The notes under the pieces were generated by a model that saw only the letters and a list, made by a program, of their open reading frames with translations, made no database searches and was not told the origin of the DNA. From the NCBI GenBank assembly GCA_964410625.1, contig CAYPHY010000019.1, positions 20,967-84,966 on the forward strand: a stretch of DNA of 64,000 bases. The letters are read 5' to 3'. This DNA comes from CAYPHY01 sp964410625. Lineage in GTDB: Bacteria; Chloroflexota; Anaerolineae; Promineifilales; Promineifilaceae. Shown piece after piece: positions 1-7,575 of this stretch. The position numbers and the translations under genes are program-made. The stretch's first letter is position 1; every line of letters starts with the position of its first letter.

Positions 1-158
1 GATTTCCCACAGCCGCTTTCACCAGCGATGCCGTAAATCTCATTCTCGTAAACCTCAAGTTGCACCTCGTTGACCGCTTTGACCACTTTCTTGTGGCCGC
101 GGACTTCAAGGATGTAGAACGTTTTCAGTTCCTCTGTTCTCAAAATAGTGCTAGTCAT
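1..158 (-). CDS. ABC transporter ATP-binding protein, DppD/OppD type (5' part only)
   Basis: Only the first 52 codons are in the window; the gene runs off the left edge. The protein begins MTSTILRTEELKTFYILEV and reaches the Walker A P-loop GESGCGKS at the very edge, which identifies an ABC ATPase, and the N-terminus is of the DppD/OppD type. It would power the importer whose two permeases and binding protein lie directly upstream on the same strand. The ATG is at 156-158. Family assignment is firm; the substrate is not known from this fragment. Confidence 0.85.
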   Translation of the reverse strand, partial: MTSTILRTEELKTFYILEVRGHKKVVKAVNEVQLEVYENEIYGIAGESGCGK

Positions 159-177
159 TGTTTTAAGTCGCTGACAA

Positions 178-237
178 AAACCGGGTTTCTATCAAAAAAT
201 CGGTCCCGTCTGCTAGAAGCTAAGAAACCCGGTTTCT
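178..237. repeat. Inverted repeat, AAACCGGGTTTCT word
   Basis: AAACCGGGTTTCT (178-190) and its complement AGAAACCCGGTTT (223-235) face each other across 32 bases, between the ATPase and the permease. The same pair recurs at 2298-2361. It could form a stem in the transporter mRNA and lower expression of downstream genes. Confidence 0.75.
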
Positions 238-266
238 ATAGCTCAAACTTTTCTTTCGCAGTTCAC

Positions 267-1130
267 TTATGAGTGTGCGCCAACCCGTTGAATTCGCGAA
301 CGCGGATCAAGATATTCACTGATGCTGGCGGAGAGCCAATATAAGGAAACAAACAGCATGATCGAGAGGACAACCGGCGTCAGCAACCACCACCAGTAAC
401 CCAACAGCACCGCCTGATAGCTAAGCGCCCAAAAGATCATCGTCCCCAGCGTGGGGATGTCGAGATTGGTCAGGCCGAGAATAGCCAGCGTGATTTCAAG
501 ACCAATTGCCCAGGACATGACGTTGATTAGCGTGGCGAAAACCAGCGGCATGACGAATGGCAGATACTCATTTAATGCCATCCGCAGCGTACCGGTCCCA
601 GAGAGAATCGCCGTGCGCGTAAATTCCCGTTCGCGCAGGCTCAAAATCTCCGAACGGATCACCCGCGCATCCCACGCCCAACCGAAACAAGCCAACAACA
701 GGCCAAGTGTGAGCAAATTCATCGAACTTCGCACCAACATCGTCAGCATAACCAGGATCAGGAACAGCGGGATGACCAGAAAGCTATCGCTGATGAACAT
801 CAACACCCGGTCGGTGAGCCCCCCCTTGTAACCGGCAAACATAGCAACCGGGACCGTAATCATCCGCGAGAGGATTCCAGCAATCAGAGCGACGATGATC
901 GAGTTGCGGACGGCAAACGAGGCCTCCCAAAAAATATCTATTCCTCTCGATTCCGTCCCCAGCCAATAATCCTTTGAAGGTGGCAGGTCACGCGGGACCT
1001 CGTGCCACAGGGTTGGATCATAGGGCGAAAAGAAAGAGAGAGCGGCATAAGCGAGGAGAATACACAAGATGGTAAAACTGATTTTAGAGCGGTAGTCCTG
1101 GAAGAGGTCTTTGAATACATTCATGCCCAT
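267..1130 (-). CDS. ABC transporter permease, DppC/OppC family
   Basis: A 287-residue inner-membrane permease of the dipeptide/oligopeptide class. One hydrophobic helix lies near residues 17-37, followed by a periplasmic stretch and about five further helices from residue 75 on, the usual DppC topology. The EAA-type loop that docks on the ATPase is the region around REREFTRTAILSGTGTLRMA, roughly residues 165-185. It sits between the DppB-type permease and the ATPase on the same strand. A second ATG two codons in is an equally possible start. A LacI regulator upstream suggests an oligosaccharide rather than a peptide substrate, which is inference. Confidence 0.88.
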   Translation of the reverse strand: MGMNVFKDLFQDYRSKISFTILCILLAYAALSFFSPYDPTLWHEVPRDLPPSKDYWLGTESRGIDIFWEASFAVRNSIIVALIAGILSRMITVPVAMFAGYKGGLTDRVLMFISDSFLVIPLFLILVMLTMLVRSSMNLLTLGLLLACFGWAWDARVIRSEILSLREREFTRTAILSGTGTLRMALNEYLPFVMPLVFATLINVMSWAIGLEITLAILGLTNLDIPTLGTMIFWALSYQAVLLGYWWWLLTPVVLSIMLFVSLYWLSASISEYLDPRSRIQRVGAHS

Positions 1131-1136
1131 CTCTCC

Positions 1137-1234
1137 TGAAAATCCACGAGTTGGTGCAACTTTGCGTACGAATCCACACGAACTCAGGCTTTATTGGTGA
1201 ATATTCGTGCTAATTCGTGGATCGCATTTTCATC
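1137..1234. repeat. ATTCGTG-word inverted repeat
   Basis: The 138-base gap between the two permease genes carries AAATCCACGA/CGAATCCACACGAA words on one side and GAATATTCGTGCTAATTCGTGG on the other, able to pair. The same word family recurs near 4452-4513, 12154-12204, 23690-23780, 47044-47115 and 51405-51472. Confidence 0.6.
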
Positions 1235-1268
1235 CCATCCCTATTGGTGCGCCGCGCATGGTATCGCC

Positions 1269-2276
1269 CTAGCTATACCGGATGCGGGGATCAAAGAGCG
1301 GGTAAGTGAGGTCAATGATCAACATCGCCGTTGTAATACCGACAATGGAAAAGACCGTAATCCCCATAATCAGGTTATAGTCGCCATTCACGATTGCATT
1401 GTAGAGCAGCGACCCCAGCCCTGGATAAGAAAAAACGATTTCGGTGATCAACGCCCCGCCAAAAATATGCCCAAGCACCAAAGCCAGCGCGGTGATCTGT
1501 GGCAACATGCCGTTGCGAATCACATATCGGCCGACAATCCTCCCTTCCCGCACACCCCCCATCTTCGCATACTGCACAAAATCGGAGGAGTTCACGTTTT
1601 GGACCACCAGCTTCATCGTTTGGAACCAGGCCGCCCAACCAAGCATGACGAGCGACAACGCCGGTAGAAAAGAGTGCTTCAGAACATCCTGAATATAGCC
1701 CCAGCTAAAGGAAGGCACACGGCCGATACTCGTCCCCCCAGCAATGGGGAACCACTGAAAGACATAACCAAACAAGAGCAGCAGGGCAAAGGCGAAGATG
1801 TAATAGGGTATCGGCCGAATGAGCATAGCAGAGGTATCCAGCAACCGCGACCAACTTTTGCGATTGAAGTATCCGGCCAATCCTCCCAGCAAAATGCCGA
1901 TGACGAAGCCAATCACGGTAGTCGTCAGCAGCAAACCGAGCGTCCAGGGCAACGCCCGCCGAATCAGTTGATTGACCGGCGTGGGAAACTGAAAAAAGGA
2001 GACGCCAAAGTCGCCCCGAAATAGCCTGCCCCAGAACGCCCAATACTGCTCCAGCATCGAGCCTTCCAGCCCATACAGCTCCGTCAAATCCTGCACCATC
2101 TGGTCCATAATCGCCGGATCGAGAAACGTTCCACGCGATTGCAACGCCGCAATCGTCTGCTGCACCGGATCAGACGGCGCCAGGCGGGGAAGGATAAACA
2201 CGGCCGTCACCCCCACGAAGATGACCAGCACATATTGGATCAGTCGCGGTATCAAATACCCTTTGACAAAAGTCAA
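1269..2276 (-). CDS. ABC transporter permease, DppB/OppB family
   Basis: A 335-residue permease with the DppB signature: an N-terminal helix after YLIPRLIQYVLVIFVGVTAV, a long extracytoplasmic loop, then about five helices. The reading frame is open upstream to an ATG at 2321, but that extra stretch translates the AAACCGGGTTTCT repeat. A strong ribosome-binding site GGGAGG lies eight bases before a TTG at 2276, so I take TTG as the start. It forms the heterodimeric channel with the DppC-type protein encoded next, under the same LacI-controlled unit. Confidence 0.85.
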   Translation of the reverse strand: MTFVKGYLIPRLIQYVLVIFVGVTAVFILPRLAPSDPVQQTIAALQSRGTFLDPAIMDQMVQDLTELYGLEGSMLEQYWAFWGRLFRGDFGVSFFQFPTPVNQLIRRALPWTLGLLLTTTVIGFVIGILLGGLAGYFNRKSWSRLLDTSAMLIRPIPYYIFAFALLLLFGYVFQWFPIAGGTSIGRVPSFSWGYIQDVLKHSFLPALSLVMLGWAAWFQTMKLVVQNVNSSDFVQYAKMGGVREGRIVGRYVIRNGMLPQITALALVLGHIFGGALITEIVFSYPGLGSLLYNAIVNGDYNLIMGITVFSIVGITTAMLIIDLTYPLFDPRIRYS

Positions 2277-2297
2277 CGCCACTTCCTCCCGCAGAAT

Positions 2298-2361
2298 AGA
2301 AACCGGGTTTCTCACCCTCACACCAGGCGCTCTAAGGCATTCGCAAAGAAACCCGGTTTCT
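2298..2361. repeat. Inverted repeat, AGAAACCSGGTTTCT pair
   Basis: AGAAACCGGGTTTCT (2298-2312) and AGAAACCCGGTTTCT (2347-2361) are each palindromic and together form a longer stem between the binding-protein and permease genes. This is the second copy of the element at 178-237, and it overlaps the artificial N-terminal extension of the permease frame. Confidence 0.75.
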
Positions 2362-2396
2362 AAATTTAACCAATAACCATAACCAACTACTATGCG

Positions 2397-4442
2397 CTAC
2401 CTTCCTGTTGCTTCAAGGAAAGGCGTCGTGTACTTAAACGGCCCCCAGTGGACATAAGGCTGAGTATAGGGATTCTCCGAGCCAGGCCAGTTCCCCCAAT
2501 AATACTCATCCCAGGTCAGGAAACCGACATAACCGTAAGTGGGAATACCGGGCATCGCCTCGACTAGCAATTTTAAGCCCTCTACACCCGCTTCGCGCAC
2601 CGCTTCCGTATCGGCCGGGTCCGTCACACGCAACGTCTCCAGGACCGCGTCCATTTCTGGACTTGACCAGCGCGAATCATGCCCAGACGTATCTTCGCCG
2701 ATTGTATCAGCAACATAAGCGGAGTTGAAGACATCCAACGTCCGGTGCAGGTCAACACCCGCTCCCCATGGCTCTTGCGCCGGCCACTGGCAGGTCACCT
2801 GGAACTCACCGTTGCCCGATAACGTTGGATGAGCGTCATTGGCGATATAAACCGCGTCAATACCAAACTGCCGCCACTGCTGAACAGCGGCATTGCAATT
2901 CTTAAAGGCATGGTGCGAGGTGTCGGTGCGATCAAGTACCTCAATCGTCCACGGCGTGCCATCCGGCAGCAACCACGCCCCCTCAGCATCCTGGGAGAAA
3001 CCATGTTTCATCAGCAATTTCCCTGCCGCTTCAGGGTCGTACTTGTACCATCCAAGCCCAAAAGCCTGCTCGATTGTCGCCTCATCCGTAGGCACAACAT
3101 AGCCGCGACTCTCCGCATATTCGACCAGCTTCAGCGGCGCGTCCGGGTCATAAGGATTAAACATCTCACCATCCCCCAGGTCAAGCTGGAACTCTGACAA
3201 CCACTCCTCCATCGGGGCGATGAAGTCCTGGGGATAAGAACCTAGCGAAGGAATATGTACCGGGCTGAGCGTGCCGGTCCCATCAACCGCCTGCCCCAAA
3301 TACTCGGCAATATCAATCGCCAGCAACAAAGCCCAGCGCACGTCTGATTCATTGAATGGTTCAACGACGGTGTTAAACGTAATGCCAGTCATCGCCGGAT
3401 CGTTGTTCACCACCCAGGGGAAGTTTGGCTGGTAGGCTCGTATCGTATCCCCCTGGGCTAATGCGGCCGAAAGCCCCTCGGCCGACAGATCAACCGCATC
3501 AAGCTGGTGGGTCAACTGGGCAACGATCTTCGCCCCTTCGTTGGCAAAAGCCTGGAACACAATGTATTGTGGCACAGGTTCGCCATAGAGAATGCCGGTG
3601 GGGCTGTTCTGCCAATCCTCACGCTTCTCCCAAACCGTCCAGAACCCCTGCTCATCAAAGCTATGGAGCTTGTAGGGTCCCGTGCCGACAAACGGGTTAA
3701 ACTCGAAGGTCACCGGGTCTTCGACCGTTTCAAAGATATGCTTGGGCATAATCCAGGTCGCTCCCCAGCGATCAAGGAACGTGGTGTGGAAGCGCGAGTT
3801 GGGCTCATTCAGCTCAAAGGCGACGGTGTAATCGTCCGGGGCCGTGACACTGGCTACATTTTCGACAAAGAAGGTATTCGCATTGAACCCCTCATCAGAC
3901 ATCAGCGTTTCAACGGTAAAGACGACATCGGCCGACGTAAATGGCTCGCCATCATCCCAGGTCACCCCTTCTCGCAGCGGAATCTCTAGCGCGGTGAAAT
4001 CCTCATTATAAATCGGATCACCCGCCGCCAGGCCGTTGATAATTTCGCCGGTAGCAAAGTCCACCGACCACAGCGGCTCATTCGCCAGGTTTTGCATCCC
4101 GCGGTCGCGGTTTTTCCAACCAACCCACTCATTAAAGTTACTGGGCGTACCGGCGCGGCCGGTCAGCATACCAACAATCAAAGTCTCGCTGCGCGGGAGC
4201 GAACCGAGGACCGGGGCAGCCTCAACCGCCTCCACCTCTTCTTCAACAGGTACTTCCACAACCACTTCTTCAGTGACAATGCGGGTTACCTCAACCTCTT
4301 CCCCTTGCTCAACGATGGTTTCCGTCACAACCCGGGTTACTTCCACTTGCTCAGTAACAACGCGGGTTACCTCAACAGGTGGTGACGACGTGCAGGCAAC
4401 AAACAGCACGAGAACAAACAACATGAACACGACCCTTTTCAT
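2397..4442 (-). CDS. Extracellular solute-binding protein, family 5 (lipoprotein)
   Basis: A 681-residue SBP_bac_5 protein that captures the substrate outside the membrane for the adjacent permeases. The start used is the ATG at 4442, preceded by AGGAGAG; an upstream ATG at 4487 lacks such a site. The first residues MKRVVFMLFVLVLFVACTSS are a lipoprotein signal with Cys17 as the lipidated residue. Next comes a tether of repeated VTRVVTE-like units (residues about 22-65), then the two-lobed binding fold containing the family blocks near DVVFTVETLMSDEGF and WIMPKHIFE. Family 5 binds peptides, nickel or, in several thermophiles and Chloroflexota, oligosaccharides. Confidence 0.92.
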   Translation of the reverse strand: MKRVVFMLFVLVLFVACTSSPPVEVTRVVTEQVEVTRVVTETIVEQGEEVEVTRIVTEEVVVEVPVEEEVEAVEAAPVLGSLPRSETLIVGMLTGRAGTPSNFNEWVGWKNRDRGMQNLANEPLWSVDFATGEIINGLAAGDPIYNEDFTALEIPLREGVTWDDGEPFTSADVVFTVETLMSDEGFNANTFFVENVASVTAPDDYTVAFELNEPNSRFHTTFLDRWGATWIMPKHIFETVEDPVTFEFNPFVGTGPYKLHSFDEQGFWTVWEKREDWQNSPTGILYGEPVPQYIVFQAFANEGAKIVAQLTHQLDAVDLSAEGLSAALAQGDTIRAYQPNFPWVVNNDPAMTGITFNTVVEPFNESDVRWALLLAIDIAEYLGQAVDGTGTLSPVHIPSLGSYPQDFIAPMEEWLSEFQLDLGDGEMFNPYDPDAPLKLVEYAESRGYVVPTDEATIEQAFGLGWYKYDPEAAGKLLMKHGFSQDAEGAWLLPDGTPWTIEVLDRTDTSHHAFKNCNAAVQQWRQFGIDAVYIANDAHPTLSGNGEFQVTCQWPAQEPWGAGVDLHRTLDVFNSAYVADTIGEDTSGHDSRWSSPEMDAVLETLRVTDPADTEAVREAGVEGLKLLVEAMPGIPTYGYVGFLTWDEYYWGNWPGSENPYTQPYVHWGPFKYTTPFLEATGR

Positions 4443-4704
4443 CTTTCTCTCTCCTGAATATCCACGAATCCTCACCAATTGCCACAAATCGAAGACCTTT
4501 TTGTGAAAATCAGTGAATACACCGTTTCAAAAGTAATCTGGGCTTTGTGAATGGCCCATTCATCAGCTTGCTAAGAGAATTCTTGGCATTAATTCAACAA
4601 ACCAAAGACACCTCCTGTTCGACCACCAGCATAAATTGGCTCGTGGCACACAACTTCTTAACAGTTACTGAACAACATAAATTCCAGAAATAAGGCGGTG
4701 ACTC
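4443..4704. other. Leader of the importer operon, no gene
   Basis: About 260 bases between the operator at 4705 and the binding-protein start. It holds ATTCGTGGATATTC-type words near 4452-4513 that can fold, but no convincing promoter or open frame. The long leader is probably transcribed with the binding-protein gene. Confidence 0.5.
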
Positions 4705-4718
4705 TGCAAGCGTTTGCA
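4705..4718. promoter_or_regulatory. LacI-family operator for the importer operon
   Basis: TGCAAGCGTTTGCA is a near-perfect palindrome with the central CG typical of LacI operators. It lies just past the lacI stop codon and upstream of the binding-protein gene, and it matches the palindrome in front of the lacI gene itself at 5801-5812. Confidence 0.7.
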
Positions 4719-4735
4719 TACTTGCGTAAAAAAAT

Positions 4736-5776
4736 TCACCTTTCCACATCCAACTTGCGTCTTGTAGTTGATTGCCGAAGAACCAACTCCGTCGGCAAGA
4801 CGACACTGGATTGCTTCTGATCAGGTTCGTGTATCCTATTAAGCAGCAATTGGGTAGCAATGCTGCCCATCTGCCGTAGTGGTTGACGTATGGTGGTAAG
4901 CCCCGGACTGAGAGCGGCCGCCAGGGGTATATCGTCAAATCCAATCACCGAAAGATCATCGGGGACAATCAGCCCACGAACGCGAGCCGCGTCCATCACC
5001 CCCTGGGCAGATAGATCATTCGAGGCAAACACGGCCGTTGGCGGCTCCGCTAGTTGCAGAAATTGGTTAAGCCCCTCGGAGCCAGCGGCCTGGGTGAAGT
5101 CGCCTTCAAACACCAGGTCCGGATCAAATGGCAAGCCACGATCAGCCAGCGCCGCCTTATATCCGATCAGCCGCTCCTTGGCGCTGATCATATCCTTCCA
5201 CCCGGTAATCATGCCGATCCGCACATGTCCCAGGTCAATAAGATGCTTAGTTGCCTCATAACCGCCCTGCTGGTTGGTAGCAATTACGGTCAGATCAGCC
5301 TCATGCACACTCTGATGATCAATTAATACATAGGGAAAATTGCGACTGCGGAATGATTCCAAATAAGCGTCGGGGTCGCGTGGTAAGAGGATAAGCAGCC
5401 CATCGGCCAGACCACGCGCCATCATATTGGCGTATGCTGACTCTTTCGTCTTGCGGCGATGGGTGGTGTAAAGCATCAGTTCATACTGCCGGGCTGCCAG
5501 TTCATCATCAATGCCTAGCATGATTTCACCCATATACTGGGTAGCCAAATCTACCACAAGCAGACCAATGACATTCGAGCGGCCGCCAGCCAAACTGCGT
5601 GCGTGAAGATTAGCCTGGTACCCCATCCGCGTCATGGCCTGCAAGACCTTCGCGCGGGTCTCCGCATTCACATAGGACTTATTGTTGACCACACGAGACA
5701 CGGTTGAATACGAAACGCCTGCTTCCTTAGCAACATCAACGATCGTGACTGACTTTGAAGAATTTCTGCGTGTCAT
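4736..5776 (-). CDS. LacI-family transcriptional regulator
   Basis: A 346-residue repressor of the LacI/GalR family. The N-terminal helix-turn-helix is clear (TIVDVAKEAGVSYSTVSRVV, residues 11-30), followed by the hinge helix around NLHARSLAGG and a periplasmic-binding-protein-like effector domain from about residue 66. It lies directly upstream of, and in line with, the ABC importer genes. Matching operators before its own gene and before the importer argue for autoregulation plus control of the importer. LacI regulators mostly sense sugars, so the imported compound is probably a carbohydrate; the exact ligand cannot be read from the sequence. Confidence 0.9.
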   Translation of the reverse strand: MTRRNSSKSVTIVDVAKEAGVSYSTVSRVVNNKSYVNAETRAKVLQAMTRMGYQANLHARSLAGGRSNVIGLLVVDLATQYMGEIMLGIDDELAARQYELMLYTTHRRKTKESAYANMMARGLADGLLILLPRDPDAYLESFRSRNFPYVLIDHQSVHEADLTVIATNQQGGYEATKHLIDLGHVRIGMITGWKDMISAKERLIGYKAALADRGLPFDPDLVFEGDFTQAAGSEGLNQFLQLAEPPTAVFASNDLSAQGVMDAARVRGLIVPDDLSVIGFDDIPLAAALSPGLTTIRQPLRQMGSIATQLLLNRIHEPDQKQSSVVLPTELVLRQSTTRRKLDVER

Positions 5777-5800
5777 CGGCTAACTTGAATGAAAAATTCA

Positions 5801-5812
5801 GCAAACGTTTGC
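5801..5812. promoter_or_regulatory. LacI-family operator, autoregulatory
   Basis: GCAAACGTTTGC is a perfect 12-base palindrome 25 bases upstream of the lacI start codon and has the same half-site as 4705-4718. Confidence 0.75.
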
Positions 5813-5860
5813 AATAAAATACACTAATTAAAGCAAGATGTCAATCATTACTTTTCGGTG

Positions 5861-5953
5861 GGACGCTGATTTTCGCTGATAGAACGCAGATGAACGCTGA
5901 TTTTTAGAAAAGATCAGTGTCCATCTACGCTCCATCAGCGGTGATCTGCGTCC
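5861..5953. repeat. Inverted repeat of CGCTGAT/CGCAGAT words
   Basis: Tandem words GGACGCTGAT, TTCGCTGAT, AACGCAGAT and AACGCTGAT on the left are mirrored by CAGTGTCCATC, ACGCTCCATCAGCG and GATCTGCGTCC on the right, giving a long imperfect hairpin between the divergent lacI and map genes. Confidence 0.65.
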
Positions 5954-5962
5954 ACTCTAAAA

Positions 5963-5991
5963 GTGAAAATGTAGTACCAATTTGCTATAAT
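5963..5991 (+). promoter_or_regulatory. Probable promoter of map, leaderless
   Basis: TATAAT (5986-5991) follows a weak -35 GTGAAA (5963-5968) at 17 bases. A start about seven bases downstream falls on the A of the map ATG at 5999, and there is no Shine-Dalgarno sequence, so the mRNA is predicted to be leaderless. Confidence 0.6.
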
Positions 5992-5998
5992 TTTAGAT

Positions 5999-6766
5999 AT
6001 GGGACTCAAGAACGGAAAAGAGATAGCCCGGATGCGTGTCGCCGGGCGCATGGTAGCAGAATGTTTTGCCTTACTCAGTGAAAATATTCAACCCGGTGTG
6101 CCGCTTGCGGTGCTGGATCAGTTAGTCGAAAAATACATCGCCGATCAGGGAGCGCAACCGCTCTACAAAGGGTATCGCGGCCGTTCGGCCGAACATCCCC
6201 CCTTCCCCGGCGTGATCTGCGCGTCGGTCAACCACGAAATCTGCCACGGCATCCCCGACGGCCGCATCCTCCAAGAAGGCGACATCGTCAGTATTGACAT
6301 CGGCCTGAAACACCGCGGCTACTGCGGCGACGCCTGCTACACCTTTCCAGTCGGCAAAGTATCACCATTTGCCGAGCGACTGATGGCGATTGGCAAGGAA
6401 GCGCTCCAGCGCGGAATTGACGCCGCCCAATCCGGCCGCTATCTGAATGAAATCGGCTATGCGATTGAGAATTATACCGACACCCAAAACGTCTCTGTCG
6501 TCCATGAGTGGGGTGGGCATGGCCTGGGTCGCTCGTTACATGAGAACCCTTCCGTCTCCCACATTCGCCAAAAAGAGCGCGGCCCCAAGATGAAACCCGG
6601 CATGGTCTTCACTATCGAGCCAATGATCAACGCCGGAACCCATGAATGGATTTTGCTCGACGATGGCTGGACGGTGGTCACGGCCGATGGCAAGCTCTCC
6701 GTCCAGTACGAACACTCAATCGTCATCACCCGCAACGGCCCCGAAATCCTGACCAAACTCGATTGA
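5999..6766 (+). CDS. map: Methionine aminopeptidase, type I
   Basis: Cytosolic dimetal enzyme that removes the initiator methionine from new proteins. The 255-residue protein has all five metal ligands: Asp100 (VSIDIGL), Asp111 (YCGDACYTF), His174 (GGHGLGR), Glu207 (FTIEPMI) and Glu238 (VQYEHSI), plus the substrate-contact histidines His83 and His181. Length matches type I enzymes without an N-terminal zinc finger. In many bacteria map lies in the ribosomal cluster beside adk; here it stands alone with its own promoter. Confidence 0.97.
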   Translation: MGLKNGKEIARMRVAGRMVAECFALLSENIQPGVPLAVLDQLVEKYIADQGAQPLYKGYRGRSAEHPPFPGVICASVNHEICHGIPDGRILQEGDIVSIDIGLKHRGYCGDACYTFPVGKVSPFAERLMAIGKEALQRGIDAAQSGRYLNEIGYAIENYTDTQNVSVVHEWGGHGLGRSLHENPSVSHIRQKERGPKMKPGMVFTIEPMINAGTHEWILLDDGWTVVTADGKLSVQYEHSIVITRNGPEILTKLD

Positions 6767-6779
6767 CAGAAAAACACTC

Positions 6780-6826
6780 AACGCAGAGCCGCAGAGGAGG
6801 CTTCCCACACTCTGCGCCTCTGCGTT
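6780..6826. terminator. Bidirectional hairpin between convergent genes
   Basis: AACGCAGAGCCGCAGAG (6780-6796) pairs with CTCTGCGCCTCTGCGTT (6810-6826) with one mismatch and is followed by A/T-rich sequence. It lies between the stops of map and the convergent methyltransferase gene. It also belongs to the tandem-word repeat type seen elsewhere. Confidence 0.6.
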
Positions 6827-6849
6827 AAAAACCACACTCATTAAAAGCC

Positions 6850-7509
6850 CTATTCCCTACGAGCCACAAACTTCGCCACACAGCCAACCACCTCAATATC
6901 AACCTCAGCGAAGTTCCTTTCTAATGCCTGTCGCAACCTCTCGGCCGTGTCCTGTCTGTTGCCAAAAATACCCTTGCTGTTATATAAAGCCATCAATCTT
7001 CGCCCCAGCAAGTTATGGCGCACCCCCTGACCAAGAATCGTCGAGCCAAAAATAACCCCGCCTGGATTGACCACTGTCAGAAGCTGGTCAAAAACGGCCG
7101 CCTTCTCCGCCATCGTCCCTGGCAAACAATGCAGCAAGTAATTCAGACCAACCGAGTCGAATCCCGGCGCGAGAGCGGGCAACGGCTCCAAGACGTTGGC
7201 CTGGACTGTCTCTGGTTGATACCGCTTTAAGCGGTTCGCCGTCGCCTCCAAACTGTTTGAATTCAAGTCGAGCAACACAAGTCGCGGAGCGGCGGACGGG
7301 AAACGACATTTATCAAGAAAGTAACCCGTCCCCACACCAATATCCAGGTGATTGTCGCTCACATGTGCATTGTAGTGCGCCAGCAAACGCCGCGATGGAC
7401 AGCGCCAGGCGAACTTATTAGAAAAACCCAACACATAAATATCATAAACCGACAAGGCAGCTCTTGAATAAATCGCTGCTCCTGCTGCACCTGTTTGATC
7501 AACGCTCAT
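6850..7509 (-). CDS. Class I SAM-dependent methyltransferase
   Basis: A small methyltransferase of about 219 residues. Motif I is LDIGVGTGYFLD, followed by the acidic strand end LVLLDLNSNSLE that binds the SAM ribose and a later FDSVGLNYLLHCLPG strand. The frame is open to an ATG at 7548, but GGAGGG lies directly before paired ATGs at 7512 and 7509, so the shorter start is preferred. The acceptor is unknown; the overall sequence resembles small-molecule or lipid methyltransferases rather than rRNA enzymes. It faces map and is followed on the same strand by nothing functionally related. Confidence 0.85.
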   Translation of the reverse strand: MSVDQTGAAGAAIYSRAALSVYDIYVLGFSNKFAWRCPSRRLLAHYNAHVSDNHLDIGVGTGYFLDKCRFPSAAPRLVLLDLNSNSLEATANRLKRYQPETVQANVLEPLPALAPGFDSVGLNYLLHCLPGTMAEKAAVFDQLLTVVNPGGVIFGSTILGQGVRHNLLGRRLMALYNSKGIFGNRQDTAERLRQALERNFAEVDIEVVGCVAKFVARRE

Positions 7510-7575
7510 CATTCCCTCCGCCGAGCAACCCCAGGGATAGAAGGTCAAAGCAGCACTTCACTCACCGTACCTATC

